A stretch of 64,000 nucleotides of DNA, taken from Aselliscus stoliczkanus (lineage: Eukaryota > Chordata > Mammalia > Chiroptera > Hipposideridae). Below are positions 53,755-64,000 of the stretch, in pieces. How positions within the stretch are numbered: position 1 is the first letter of the stretch; each line of letters begins with the position of its first letter. Below the pieces are notes generated by a model. That model did no database searches, was not told the DNA's origin, and was given only the letters and a program-made list of their open reading frames with translations. The DNA lies in contig CM066730.1 in assembly GCA_033961575.1 (NCBI GenBank), forward strand, positions 159,429,523 to 159,493,522, given 5' to 3'. A program made the translations under genes and the position numbers.

Positions 53755-54150
53755 TATTAATCCAAACACTTTGAGAATTGAAATATAGTTACAACAAGAA
53801 TGATCACTTACTTTCTGGATTTCTAACGCACTTTTACTGCACAGAGCTTGGAGTTGAATGGGGGAATTTAACGTAGCAATAGCAGTTGCTGAGTAGCTTC
53901 TAGGCTCTTGCTTTCCCTCTCCTTTCTCAACACACATATGTACCTTAATGCACCTGTATGAACAGCCCCCTCACACCTACACACACACACACCATGGTTA
54001 AGCCTACTCTGGTTATCACTTCTTCCAAATTATACCTTCAGGTGAGTTTTTTTTCCTCCTTTTTTTTTTTTTCTTAGAAAGAAAATTCTAAGATTTGAGA
54101 ATGGGGCTTTTCTACTGAAAAGCTTATAATCAAGCCTGGACTAAGTATGT
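53755..54150. other. Unassigned sequence
   Basis: Short CA run near 53980 and T/C-rich stretches. No exon or repeat supported. Confidence 0.4.
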
Positions 54151-54167
54151 TCAATAATCGTAAAGGA

Positions 54168-54690
54168 GGGCTGGCAAAGTGGCTCAGTTGGTTAAGATTT
54201 AGCTTAAGAGTCTGAGCTCTGAGCAACAGGGCCGCCGGTTTGATTCCCACATGGGCCAATGACGCTGCACCCAAGCTGAGCTGCCACTGAGCTGCCAACA
54301 GGTGGCAGGATGGCTCAGCTGGTGAGAGCACATGCTCCTAACAACAAGACTGCCTGTTCGATGGTGGGCTTTGCCCACCCGCAACTAAGATGGAACTCGG
54401 CACCTTGGGCTGAGCTGCCATCCAGATGGCTCAGTGGATAGAGTGTGCGCTCTTAACAACAAGGCTGCTGGTTTGATTCCCACATCGGATTCCCACAACT
54501 AAGATTGAACACAGCACCTTGAACTTAGAGGCCACGAGCTGCCAACAGGCAGCCAGATGTTGACTGGTGTCCTCCACAACTAAGATTGAAGAACAACAAC
54601 TTGTCTGGTCCCCTTCCCCAATACCCCAATACTGTTCCCCTCCCCAAATTCCCCAATTAAAATAATAATAATAATAATAATAATAATAGT
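54168..54690 (+). mobile_element. Type D (Rhin-1-like) composite SINE
   Basis: B-like head (GGGCTGGCAAAGTGGCTCAGTTGG), then two more tRNA-like units, GGATGGCTCAGCTGGTGAGAGC and AGATGGCTCAGTGGATAGAGTG, each with a GTTCGAT/TTTGATTCCCAC box. The tail is CCACAACTAAGATTGAAGAACAACAAC, a CT-rich run and (AAT)n. AATAAT(C/T)GTAAAGGA lies at 54153-54167 and 54691-54705. Confidence 0.94.
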
Positions 54691-54934
54691 AATAATTGTA
54701 AAGGATTAAAAGTCCAGAATTTTGAGTCTTCTCTTCCCCACATTCAAGGCATTCCCATATTACAATGGGAACATAAATTCTAGATTCCAACTCTTCTGGT
54801 TTATGCCACTTAATAGATTTACGATCTTGGACAAGTTATGGTCACAACCTGTTTCCCCATCAATAGTTACTACTCCTGAATAGTGCAATAAGGACTAAGC
54901 AGGCAAGGGAGGTGGATGATTATTAAATGCCTGT

Positions 54935-55150
54935 TTGGTGCTGCACACTGTGCTAGGTGTTTTACTTGCATTTTTTCTTATTTACTTTTTCCAATAACCC
55001 TTTAAAAATCCGTATCATTAGCACTGTTTAAAGCTGAGGAAACTGAGACCCGCAGAGATGAGGTAAACTGCCTAAGACCTCCCCACTGAGGCAGAGGCAG
55101 GAATCTGAGTTTCTCTGAATACAAAGCTCCTCCTCTTCTAAGCCACACTG
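54935..55150 (-). mobile_element. MIR SINE, antisense
   Basis: GGTGCTGCACACTGTGCTAGGTGTTTTAC, TTTAAAGCTGAGGAAACTGAGACCCGCAGAG and CCTAAGACCTCCCC are antisense MIR. Confidence 0.82.
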
Positions 55151-55154
55151 CCTC

Positions 55155-55595
55155 CCTGAGCCTGTGCCCAGCACATAGTGGGCAGTCAGGAAAGGGAGGC
55201 GTCCTTTACCTCTTCTCGCCAGAGGATTCTGGGGCAGTTGCATTTGTCTTGTATTACTTTTCAATTAAATAGTTTCACATGATTTTGTAAACTCTGCTAA
55301 CAGGACCGGCCTGATGTATACTAAGAAACCTGAAAATACTAATAAACAGGAAAGGCTCACAAATATTAGACATATCCCAATGATTACTCCAAGTATGATT
55401 TCTGGGCCATAAGGCAGGCCCCAGGAGAGTTATAGTTCAGGTTTGCCGTGGACTGACCCCCTGCTTGAGATCACCCTTATGAGATTGTCTATTAGACAGA
55501 AGGTACTAGGGGCCAAGTTACCTTCATAAGAACTGACAGGCCGAGGGAGACCTAGACTGGAGAGAGAACTGGTAATTCTGCCTCTTGTGCATGGA
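55155..55595. other. Unassigned sequence
   Basis: No repeat or exon recognised. Confidence 0.4.
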
Positions 55596-55599
55596 CTCG

Positions 55600-55800
55600 T
55601 AGCCCTCGTCTCTGATCCTACCCCCGCCATAGCTCCTTGGCCTCAGATAAGTTAATGGACCTCTTTGAACCTCAGTTCTCTCTTGGGGAAAAAAATGAGG
55701 AAATAATCCCTGTATCATAGGGTTGCTGTAAGGAGCAAATGAGATCGTGTATATGAAGCCCTTAGCGCTGAGCAAGTGCCTCATAAGTGACGAGAGTTAT
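55600..55800 (+). mobile_element. MIR SINE, 3' two thirds
   Basis: CCTTGGCCTCAGATAAGTTAATGGACCTC, GGTTGCTGTAAGGAGCAAATGAG and AAGTGCCTCATAAGTG follow MIR in sense orientation. Confidence 0.8.
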
Positions 55801-55804
55801 CATT

Positions 55805-56440
55805 TGCCAGCACCAGGCCTCCTAATGGATAAAAGATCACTTGGGAACTGAACAGAAGTCTTCATGCAGGGAGACTTCTACCCCCAGCAACCTGTGTCTT
55901 TATAACCTAGCTAAGTCTGAAAAGCCCCATTCCTTTACCTCCTCATAGGGGATGGAAAGGGAGACCCTAAGGAAGGGAAGCTGCTATCTGGGAACAAGCT
56001 CCGGTAGGAGCAGGAAAACAGGGCACCCCGTATCGCCCCTGCTTCTCCAGGGCACTCTCAGCTAGTGTTCATAAAAGTAAGCCCAAGTACTGCAAAGAGT
56101 TAAGTGATATCTACAGGGCCCCTGGTGGGCCTGAGGTGGATTCCAGTTCCGAGGGGCAGCACAAGAAGAGAGAAGAATGTGTAGATACATTTCCATGCCC
56201 TTGAACAGCGATTTTGAAAGCTGGCTGTTTCCTGTGATTCCTGTCCCGGCTCAGCTGTGCTTGTCAGAAGTAGCAGTGGCAGAGAGACTAGCCTACCGAG
56301 GTCTAACTCAGTATCAGGCCAGCTCAAGGCTGACAGGGAGTAGCAGCAAATGATAAACCCTAAAAAACGGTAGTGAGGGTGTGTGTGTGCGTGCATGTGC
56401 ACACACACTCCTGCCGGCAGGCTTTGTGAAGAGACTTAGT
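55805..56440. other. Unassigned sequence
   Basis: GTGTGTGTGCGTGCATGTGCACACACAC at about 56380-56408 is an imperfect self-complementary GT/CA stretch. No exon supported. Confidence 0.4.
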
Positions 56441-56454
56441 ATGGAGAGAGTTTT

Positions 56455-56573
56455 GTTTCTTTTTTTTTTTTTTTTTTTGAGAGCAGTGTCACTGACCCTC
56501 ATATGTAGGACCTGAACGGGGCCCGCTGGCTTCCGAAGCCAGCGCTTAACCATCGTGCCACTCAGCCAGCCCC
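56455..56573 (-). mobile_element. Type A SINE, antisense
   Basis: Poly(T), GAGAGCAGTGTCACTGACCC and CACTCAGCCAGCCC. TGGAGAGAGTTTT is exact at 56442-56454 and 56574-56586. Confidence 0.95.
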
Positions 56574-56587
56574 TGGAGAGAGTTTTT

Positions 56588-56865
56588 TTTTTTTTTTTTG
56601 AGGTATAATTAACACAACATTATGTTAGTTTCAGGTAGACAGCATAATGATTGGTTACTTTGTATTGCAAAATGATCTCTACAATAAGTCCAGTTAACAT
56701 CCATCACCATACATAATTACAGAATTTTTTATTCTGATGGTGAGAAATTTTTAGATGGACTTTCTTCCAATATGCAATACAGTATTGCCAACCCTAGTCA
56801 CCATGCTGTGATTACATCCCCATGACTTACTTCTTATAACTGAAAGTTTGTACCTTTGGAGAGAT
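56588..56865 (-). mobile_element. L1 3' UTR fragment, antisense
   Basis: TTTGAGGTATAATTAACACAACATTATGTTAG, CATCCATCACCATACATAATTACAG and CATGACTTACTTCTTATAACTG are a standard antisense L1 3' region. Confidence 0.88.
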
Positions 56866-57129
56866 TTTTATAGAGCTCTTTTTTCATAGCCGTGACTACT
56901 GAGATTTCTATGTACAAATCCCAGGAATGAATAGCTCTACTAAAAATAAACAAGAAAGAATTGACTGAAACCATAGCATGAAGAATTAACTCTGTCACCA
57001 GATACAAAAAAAAGGTTTTTCTAACTTTGAGGTTATTGATGGGAATAAAGGTATCTTTTTCTCCGGAAATTAATTCTTCTACCCTTTTCCAACCTGCCCT
57101 CTTTCAGTCTGTGCCACAAACTGTGAATG

Positions 57130-57510
57130 GCTTTAAATAACAGAAATGTATGATCTCACAGTTCTGGAGACTGGAAGTCCAAAATCAAGTTGTCAGCAGA
57201 GCCATGCTGCCTCAGAAATCCTTCCTTGTCTCTTCCTGGGGTTTGGGCACCCCAGGTGTTCCTTGGCCCATGAAAACATAATTCCGGGCCCTTCCCCCAT
57301 CTTCCTGTATATGTCTGTTCACATGACACACTCTTATAAGAATACCAGTCATATTGGATTAGGGCCCGCCCTACTCCAGTCTGACCTCATCTTAACTAAT
57401 TACATCTGCAATGACCCTATTTCCAAATGAGGTCACATCCTGACATATTGGGGGGTTAGGACTTTGACATATCTTTTTGAGGGGGACATAGTTCAGCCCA
57501 TAATAGGCAG
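57130..57510 (-). mobile_element. MaLR (MLT1-like) LTR, antisense
   Basis: ATGATCTCACAGTTCTGGAGACTGGAAGTCCAAAATCAAG through ACCTCATCTTAACTAATTACATCTGC and CAAATGAGGTCACATCC to AGTTCAGCCCATAATAGG is an antisense MLT1-class LTR, the same class as the sense copy at 3.2 kb. Confidence 0.85.
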
Positions 57511-57739
57511 TATTTGAAGTGGAAGAAAAAGGACCTTGATAATGTGTGATTTCTAGCTGGGAAATTAAAGCAACGGATGTCTTAAAGTTAGGCCCCTACT
57601 TAACATAATGATTGGCTCCAAGTTTGTGTATGTATTTGTCTTCTGGGAAACCAGTAGAATAGCATTCCCCTTTAAGCCCTAAAGTAGTTCTTTCTCAAGA
57701 ATCTTTAATAATGTCGATAATAATGATGATGACAATAAC

Positions 57740-57970
57740 AATAATAATCGCAGCTAACATTTATTGTTTACCAACTGCCAGGTACGGTCCTAACTGTTTT
57801 GCATGTATTAACCTATCTAACACAACCACCCTACATGATGGGATTATCGTCCCAGTTTTATAGTTGAGGAGACTGAAGCCTAGAGATTGTGAAACTTGCT
57901 TGGAGTCACACAACCAGGAATCTGAAGTCGAAGCCTAGTCTGTCTGGCTCGACAGCGTATGTTCTTAATC
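57740..57970 (-). mobile_element. MIR SINE, antisense
   Basis: GCAGCTAACATTTATTG, TGCCAGGTACGGTCCTAACTG and TTGAGGAGACTGAAGCCTAGAG are antisense MIR. Confidence 0.85.
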
Positions 57971-58219
57971 GCTGTCTGGAGACTGACTCACTTTAAATGT
58001 TACATTTCTAAAGGGCCTCCTGGAAGAGCTGTCTTTCTAAAAAAAAAAAAAAAAAAAAGACCAAATTTTAGACAGATAAAAATGAGCCGTGGTTCTTTAT
58101 AAAGAGATTATTAAGTGTGATGAACTGTGATCAGTGATGAAACATAATGTATGGGATCCTCACCACTTACTGTGGTTAAAGGAATCGTTTTCCAAACCCC
58201 AAATCAGACTCACACTCTT

Positions 58220-58430
58220 GCCATGTACACATGCTTACTGTTTGCTAAGTGTGGTCTCAGTGCTTTACTGACATCTCACTTCATCCATAGAACCACCCTG
58301 TGAGGGAAATGTGATCTCATTTTACTGCTGAAGAAATTGAGGCCCAAAAGGTGACATAATTTGCTCAAAGATACATGGCTACTGCGTGGTGAGAATCTGA
58401 ACGTGAAAGCCCATGCTGTTAACCCATATG
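58220..58430 (-). mobile_element. MIR SINE, antisense
   Basis: TTTGCTAAGTGTGGTCTCAGTGCTTTACTG, CATTTTACTGCTGAAGAAATTGAGGCCC and GTGAGAATCTGAACG trace antisense MIR. Confidence 0.82.
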
Positions 58431-58487
58431 CCCCGGGTACACTGTCGACCAGGTGGCTGATAGATAAAAATGGGTTTGCCACAGGAC

Positions 58488-58702
58488 AGGGGTCCCATAA
58501 ACTCCAGCCTGCAGCCAAATCCAGCCTACCCCCTTTCTTGTATGTAATGTTTTATTGGAACACAGCCACCCTCCACTTACGACTTGTCCATGGCTGCGTT
58601 AGCACGGCAGAGTTGAATAGTCATGGCAGAGACTATATGCTTGCGAAGCCTAAAGTATTTGCTGCCTGGCCCTTTACAGAGAAAGTGCCAATCCTGCCAT
58701 AG
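58488..58702 (+). mobile_element. hAT-type MITE (CAGGGGTCRGCAAACT family)
   Basis: GACAGGGGTCCCATAAACTCCAGCC leads to TTTTATTGGAACACAGCCACC, GTCCATGGCTGCGTTAGCACGGCAGAGTTGAATAG and CTGGCCCTTTACAGAGAAAGTGCC, the full order of the family. Confidence 0.88.
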
Positions 58703-58709
58703 AAGGTAG

Positions 58710-60415
58710 AGGCTGTGTAGTTGCCCTGTCTTAGGGCAGTGAGACTAACGCTGCCAGAGCCTCAACCCCTAAATGCTAAGCATCGGCATCAGGTGCCTTT
58801 AACTCTATGTTCCTTCCAAAAGCAATCAAATCCTCCTTTTCCCTCTTCACACTCTTCGACCAACCAGTACCAGCTTGTTAGAGAAATGTTTGATACAGTC
58901 TGCCTTCTATATGAGGAAAACAATGAGGTTTCAGAAGAAGTTTAGCCATTTAAATGTATGGGTTTCTGTTTCACAATGAAATCATTCTATGTTGATGGCT
59001 AGGACAGCATGATCAGTTTTTGTTACTCATCCTTCATTTCTATCTCTGTTAGCCCTTGCCTATCTACTTCGGTTTCTAGAGACACTAAAGGAGGCAACAT
59101 GCAGAGGATTGGAGAGAGGGAACTTTTTGAGGAGGTTCGAGCTGAATCCGTTTGGACTGCCTCCAGTGTATTGGTAGCCTCAGACAGCTGCCAGAGGCAT
59201 GATTGGATTGGGCGCGTCAGGATCCCTACGCCCGTGCAGCAACTGGAGGTGGAAGGAGCTCTTGCCTCCGGCCCCTAAGTCTAGACTCTGAACACTGCTC
59301 TGCTATCATTGACTTATACGTGGGACAGAGAGGCAACCAAAGAGGCGGGCAGAGCCACCCCATCACCCTGCCTTTTCAGTCTCCATACACAAGCCTCTAC
59401 CAGAATGATAATACCAGCAGCCTTTGCGGGGCAGACCAGACCTCTCATTTCCTGTCAGTTTCTGATTGCATTAGGAAAAAGCCCACCCCACTTTCCTCCA
59501 GGGCTTTCAGCTCCATTTGGAGAGCTCTGTTTTCAGTATCTTTCCCCGCTACTTCCCTGGAACCTCTGTCACAGCTGTAATCCGCAGCAAATGGATTTCC
59601 CTGACCCTGGGACAAAGGCCTAGTGTTCCCTAGACTTGGTGGCTCCTGGGAGGCCAGAACCATCAGCGTTTCTCCAGCTGCTGGTCTCAGGCCCTGTGGG
59701 CAGCAGAGACCTGTAATAAGATCACCATCCAAGCCAGTTACAGTCAGCACGTCATTCAAAGTGGTCCCTTGTGGTTGGGAGGGGAAAATTGACTAAAGTA
59801 AGAATCACAGCCTTCAGAGCCCGAGCTCACACAAAACCACACAGTGAGTTGGAACCGAGAGCAAAACAGACTTCCAGTCCTGGATGTTAGCCATTAATCA
59901 GATTTGGCTGTGGTTCATAGTGGGAGTCCACAGGGATGGGTGGCCTTGGGGAAGAAATAAGGAACTAGTTAGAAGGAGAAGGGCACAATAAGAGTGGGAT
60001 TTAAAAGGAAATTGAGTAGGGGTGTGTAAAATGCTGAAAGCCTAGATACCATGAAAGTTTAAGGGTTCAGATTTTATAACGCGGGGCCCCAGGATTGGGA
60101 CATAATGGGTGTCCACAGATACCTCAGTAGCTCCGCCGAGACTTCAGAGCCTCCTCCAGTCCCCACAGAACAGAGCTCTGAGGCAGAAGGAAGGGGGGAG
60201 TGGGAAGGCCCTAAAAGCTTGGGTTCAAAGAGGAGAACTATAGTCGAAAAAGTTGGAAAGCTAGATGGACCCGTGCTTCCTAATTAATTCTGTTTCTTTC
60301 TAACTCAAGTTCCCCTCCACTGGGAGACCAATGAGAAAGTGACATATGGCAGGACCCTAGCTTCAGATTTCTCCACAGGATAAGCTCTAACCTTCTGGTT
60401 GACTAAACCACCACC
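58710..60415. other. Long repeat-poor segment
   Basis: I recognise no repeat. Several frames of 60-125 residues (for example 59203-59580 and 59309-59623) overlap in different phases and carry no domain. The segment could contain an exon, but I found no acceptor-donor pair worth calling. Confidence 0.35.
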
Positions 60416-60435
60416 ATGAGACCAGTAGGTTTTCT

Positions 60436-60721
60436 TATTTTTTAAAATTTTTTTAGCTGAGCCATCCTGCCACCTGTTGTCAGCTCAGCAGCAGCGCAAC
60501 TCAGGCTGGGCATCGAACTGCTGTTACTAAGAGCTCAGCTCGCACTCTTTTTTTTTTTTTTTTTTTTTTTTTTGTGGGCAGTGTCACTGGCCCTCATAAG
60601 TGGGACCCGAACCGGGGCGGCTGGCATCCCAAGCCAGCACTTAACCGCGGCGCCACTCAGCCGGCCCTCAGCTTGCACTCTTGAGTGAGCTCTTAACCAA
60701 TTGAGCCACTCGGCAGGCCCT
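60436..60721 (-). mobile_element. Type B SINE, antisense, split by a type A SINE
   Basis: GCTGAGCCATCCTGCCACCTGTTG starts it and GAGTGAGCTCTTAACCAATTGAGCCACTCGG ends it. GACCAGTAGGTTTTCT is exact at 60420-60435 and 60722-60737. Confidence 0.95.
60550..60666 (-). mobile_element. Type A SINE nested in a type B SINE
   Basis: Poly(T) then GTGGGCAGTGTCACTGGCCC, ending GCCACTCAGCCGGCC. CTCAGCT(C/T)GCACTCTT at 60534-60549 and 60667-60682 comes from the host B element. Confidence 0.95.
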
Positions 60722-60739
60722 GACCAGTAGGTTTTCTGA

Positions 60740-61105
60740 GAGTGCCTTCGTGCTCATGCTACTGGAGGAGAGTCAAAGGAGCCCTCTCTCATTGAGTGAG
60801 ACACTTCCCCAAAAACTGGGCCTCGTTTTTCATACAGGAAAAACAAGGGAGGTTCTGGTAATGTTTGATTTCTGAGACTAATTGGTGGGTACACATGCAT
60901 ATTAACCTTTATGCATACATCATATAGAGAGAGGTTATTTTGTAATTCATGTAATAGACATGAATTAATAATTAGGGGATTAAATTCTGTGATCTTAGTT
61001 TCTTTCTACCTCTGAAAATCTAGTATGATCTGATATGGACTCTGCCTAGTGTCGTTAAAATAATTGCTCAAGGTGAGATTATAGGTGAAGTCTCAGAGGA
61101 CATAA
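60740..61105. other. Unassigned sequence
   Basis: AT-rich, no recognised feature. Confidence 0.4.
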
Positions 61106-61109
61106 TTTG

Positions 61110-61310
61110 GGAAGAGCTCTGGCTTTGGAGTCAGACCTGGTTTTGAATCCTAGTTCTGTGATGACCTTAGATAAGTTACTATGATAAGTTCTTCATTGAC
61201 AAATCGGGATAATCATACCGACCCCACAAGGCAGGTCCTGAGTGTATATAAAGCATCTACTATCGTGTCTGACACATAGTAAGTGCTCAATAAATAATCA
61301 CAGTTATTAG
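61110..61310 (+). mobile_element. MIR SINE
   Basis: TGGCTTTGGAGTCAGACCTGGTTTTGAATCCTAGTTCTG through CTTAGATAAGTTACTATG to ACATAGTAAGTGCTCAATAAATAATC is a well-preserved sense MIR. Confidence 0.92.
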
Positions 61311-61439
61311 TATAGACACCATGATGGAAGGTACTGAAATTAAATCACCAGCAGTATCCATTTTAAAATAGTTGGGGAGAATTCTGCAAATGAGGTAGAA
61401 ATTAAACTTCAAATGAGACATAGGATGGAATGTGGTGTA

Positions 61440-62020
61440 TTTCAAGCAATTCTGTTCAACAAACATTTTGGGAATGAAATACCAGGTATATATGGGGAAA
61501 TGCGATGTGATCCCTGTTCTCCAGCAGTTCAGAATCCAGTGGGGAACACAGACACATAAGGAAATCACTTTCTTGGAAAACTATATTCTAAGTGCTAGGA
61601 GAGGGATGAGCACAAAGTGTCGTGGGAGAAGCCATCCAACTGGATGACTTAAAGGAAGAAGTTAGGACCTAGTTTGAAGGGAATAAGAGAAGTGTCAGAG
61701 GAGGTTGCATTCAGTGAATGTTCCACAAAAGAGACTCAATTTGTTCTGCAGACCTTGGGAGCTGGTTAAACGAAAAATGGAAGGCAGGCATTTCAAGGGA
61801 AGGGAAGAGCATGAGGAAAGCCACAGAGGTAGGAAATCGAAAGGTGTCTGAAACTTCAGGTTGTTTGTAATAATGATGGGCCTAGTGAGAGTGTTGTGTG
61901 CAAATGTGGTAGAAAATGAGGCTGGGGAGGCAGGCAGGGTCAGTTCATGGGGTGAGGGGAGGGGTCAGATGCCACACTGAGAAGCTTAGTGGGGGGATTG
62001 TATGGGCCCAACAACAGAGG
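61440..62020 (+). mobile_element. L2 LINE 3' remnant
   Basis: TTCTGTTCAACAAACATTTTGGG, GATCCCTGTTCTCCAGCAGTTCAGAATCC, GAGGTTGCATTCAGTGAATG and GGAGGCAGGCAGGGTCAG follow L2 order in sense orientation. Confidence 0.75.
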
Positions 62021-62079
62021 TAATTCAACAAATGGTGCAGAAGACAACAAGAATGCCCATACGCAAAAGAATCAAGTTG

Positions 62080-63172
62080 GGGGAAACAGTGTGGTGGTTC
62101 TTCAAAAGGCTAAACATAGAATTATCAGATGACCCAGCAATTTCACTCCTGGGTATATACCCAAAAGAGTTAAAAGCGGGGATTCAAACACATTCTTGTA
62201 TACTAATGTTCATAGCAGCATTTTTCACAATGACCAAAATATGGAAACAACACAGTACACATCAACAGATAAATGGATAAACAAAATGTGGTCTATATAT
62301 ACAACGGAACATTATTCAGCCATAAAAAACAGAAATAAAATTCTGTTCTATGCTACAACATGGGTGAACCTTGAAAACGTGCCAAATAAAATAAGCCAGA
62401 CAGAAAAGAACAAATATTATATGATTCCACTTATATGAGATAAAATAGACAAATTCATAGGGACAGAAAGTAGATGAGAAGTTACCAGGTGCTGGTCATG
62501 GGGGAAAAGGAGAATGTGGAGTTACTGCTGAATGGGGTGGAGAAAAGTTCTGTGAATAGAGTGGTAATGGGGGGCAGGCCAAGTGGCTCAGTTGGTTAAG
62601 AGTTGGCTTAAGAGCGCGAGCTCTGAGCAACAGGGCCGCCGGTTCGATTCCCACATGGGCCAGTGAACGCTGCACCCAAGCTGAGCTGTCGCTAAGCTGC
62701 CAACAGGTGGCAGGATGGCTCAGCTGGTGTAACAACAAGATTGCCTATTCGATGGTGGGCTATGCCCACCCGTATATAAGACTGAACTCAGCATCCTTGA
62801 GCTGAGCTGCCGCCCAGATGGCTCAATGGATAGAGCCTGCACTCTTAACAACAAGGCTGCTGGTTTGACTCCCACATGGGATGCTGGCTACGCCCACCTG
62901 CAACTAAGATTGAACACAGCACCTTGAGCTTAGAGGCCATGAGCTGCCGAAGGGAAGCCAGATGGTGACTGGCACCCTCCACAACGAAGATTGAAGAACA
63001 ACAACTTGACTGATCCCCTTCCCCAATTCCCCAACACTGTTCCCTCCCCCAATTCTCCAATAAAAATCTTTAAAAAAAAAAAAATAGAGTGGTAATGGTT
63101 TCACATCATTGTGAATATATGTTTTATATACTCTTTTTTCTTTTTACCACAATAAAAAAATTAAAAAGAAAT
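62080..63172 (+). mobile_element. L1 3' UTR inserted in an older L1
   Basis: GTGTGGTGGTTCTTCAAAAGGCTAAACATAG, CCAGCAATTTCACTCCTGGGTATATACCC, CATTATTCAGCCATAAAAAAC and CTACAACATGGGTGAACCTTG are the L1M 3' UTR; it ends ACCACAATAAAAAAATTAAAAAG. A type D SINE lies within it at 62571-63082. Confidence 0.88.
62571..63082 (+). mobile_element. Type D (Rhin-1-like) composite SINE
   Basis: Head GGCAGGCCAAGTGGCTCAGTTGG with GTTCGATTCCCACATGGGCC, then GATGGCTCAGCTGG and AGATGGCTCAATGGATAGAGCC units, then CCACAACGAAGATTGAAGAACAACAAC and CCCAATTCTCCAATAAAAATCTT. AATAGAGTGGTAATGG is exact at 62555-62570 and 63083-63098. It supports the rhinolophoid-bat assignment best. Confidence 0.96.
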
Positions 63173-63478
63173 AATGAAGTTGTACCCCTACCTCATACCA
63201 CAAACAATAATTAACTCAGAATGGATCAAAGACCTAAATATAAGGACGAAAGCTATAAAACTCTTTGAAGAACATCTAGGTGTAAATCTTTATAATATTG
63301 GATTGGGCAGTAGTTTCTTAGATATGGCAGCAACCAAATTAAAAATAGATAAATTGGTCTCCAAAGTTGAAGAACAGGGTAATCATAAACATGTGATATT
63401 TGGAAGAAATAAAGCAAATCCACCAGAGCAGAGCGGTGGACTCACGTCATAGAATACAAGGTTAGAAAAGTGAAATGA

Positions 63479-63594
63479 GGGCTGGCCAAGTGACGCAGTG
63501 GTTAAGCGCTGGCTTGGGAAGCCAGTGGCCCCGGTTCAGGTCCCACATATGAGGGCCAGTGACACTGCCCTCAAAAAAAAAAAAAAAAAAAAAG
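63479..63594 (+). mobile_element. Type A SINE
   Basis: GGGCTGGCCAAGTGACGCAGTGG, CTGGCTTGGGAAGCCAG, GGTTCAGGTCCC and CACTGCCCTC with a long poly(A). GTGAAATGA lies at 63470-63478 and 63595-63603. Confidence 0.96.
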
Positions 63595-63649
63595 GTGAAA
63601 TGAAGCTAAAGAGTAATCCTCCCGTGCATTCACCACCACCACCCCAAAT

Positions 63650-63860
63650 AAGTATTATTATTATTACCCAATTTTGTAGATTAGGAAACTAAGACTCAGC
63701 CGTCAACTGCCTCTGAGAGGTCAACAGTCCATGTAATCTTATACCTGACACAGGCTTAGAGAAGTGTGACTTGCCAAGGTTTCTCAGTTAGTAAGTGGCA
63801 GAGCCAGGACACAAAATCAAGTCTTTCTAACTCCAAAACTTGCAATCGTAACCAAATGGC
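63650..63860 (-). mobile_element. MIR SINE, antisense
   Basis: CAATTTTGTAGATTAGGAAACTAAGACTC and CAGTTAGTAAGTGGCAGAGCCAGGAC are antisense MIR with an insertion between them. Confidence 0.8.
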
Positions 63861-64000
63861 TTGCCCTGCTCAGCATTAGATCAGAGAGCACTCAGTACAT
63901 ACTTCATAAAGCAAACAGAGACTCCAAATGTACTCAAAGCTCTTCCAGCTTTGAAAACAAAACAAAATGAAATAAACACTTCAGTTGATTTTATGGCCTC

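Larger units (their letters stand above)
62026..63355 (+). mobile_element. Old L1 ORF2 C-terminal region, split
   Basis: The plus frame encodes the end of L1 ORF2: TTRMPIRKRIKL before the break, then LYPYLIPQTIINSEWIKDLNIRTKAIKLFEE and NIGLGSSFLDM after it. The two parts (62026-62079 and 63173-63355) are separated by an L1 3' end flanked by AAT(C/G)AAGTTG (62070-62079 and 63173-63182). Not functional. Confidence 0.85.

Noticed and set aside
59203..59623. Two overlapping 104-125 residue frames
   Set aside because: Different phases, no domain, no splice pair; probably chance in GC-moderate DNA.

Overview
This window looks like ordinary nuclear DNA of a placental mammal, dominated by interspersed repeats and intron-like or intergenic sequence. 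I found no complete protein-coding gene, no rRNA or true tRNA gene, and no CRISPR array or bacterial operon. The best guess at the host is a bat of the Yinpterochiroptera, probably a rhinolophoid. The young SINEs share their heads, their internal units and their CT-rich, AATAAA-bearing tail with Rhin-1-type SINEs. No carnivore SINEC, equine ERE or vespertilionid VES repeats are visible. That assignment rests on remembered consensus sequences and could not be searched.

The SINEs fall into four types, called A to D throughout. Type A is a ~95-base tRNA-like head ending in CACTGCCCTC plus poly(A). Type C has the same head followed by a ~330-base body and a tail ending AATAAAATCTT. Type B is a different tRNA-like head (GTGGCTCAGTTGGTTAAGAGCTC) plus a ~60-base body. 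Type D has a B-like head, two further tRNA-like units and a tail like that of C. There are 31 copies, many with target-site duplications of 8 to 19 bases.

Layout. 1-8300: old repeats (MIR, an MLT1-like LTR, a MER2/Tigger-like element) with two type C SINEs. 8330-9240: a CpG island, the only clear promoter, with a candidate non-coding first exon ending at a donor at 8690/8691 on the + strand. 9250-18600: intron-like sequence with L2, MIR and type A SINEs. 18609-20198: a layered nest of two mariner copies in opposite orientation, one carrying both an L1 3' end and a SINE. 22680-26160: a long antisense L1 broken by SINEs and a solo LTR, then a large CT tract. 30554-30835: a candidate non-coding exon with good splice sites. 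33180-37200: old sense L1 with several nested SINEs. 37557-38422: a processed NDUFAF4 pseudogene. 39500-48900: L1, MIR, SINEs and a third mariner copy. 49995-50056: an octamer, CCAAT and X-box cluster that may be a second regulatory site. 50700-64000: SINEs, MIRs, hAT elements and a three-layer L1/L1/SINE nest near 62.0-63.4 kb.

The only functional hypothesis is that the CpG-island exon 1 and the exon at 30.55 kb are 5' non-coding exons of one + strand transcription unit with long introns. The rest is repeat history. The most unusual item is an internally deleted mariner whose ORF joins the first residues of the transposase directly to the region around its second catalytic Asp.
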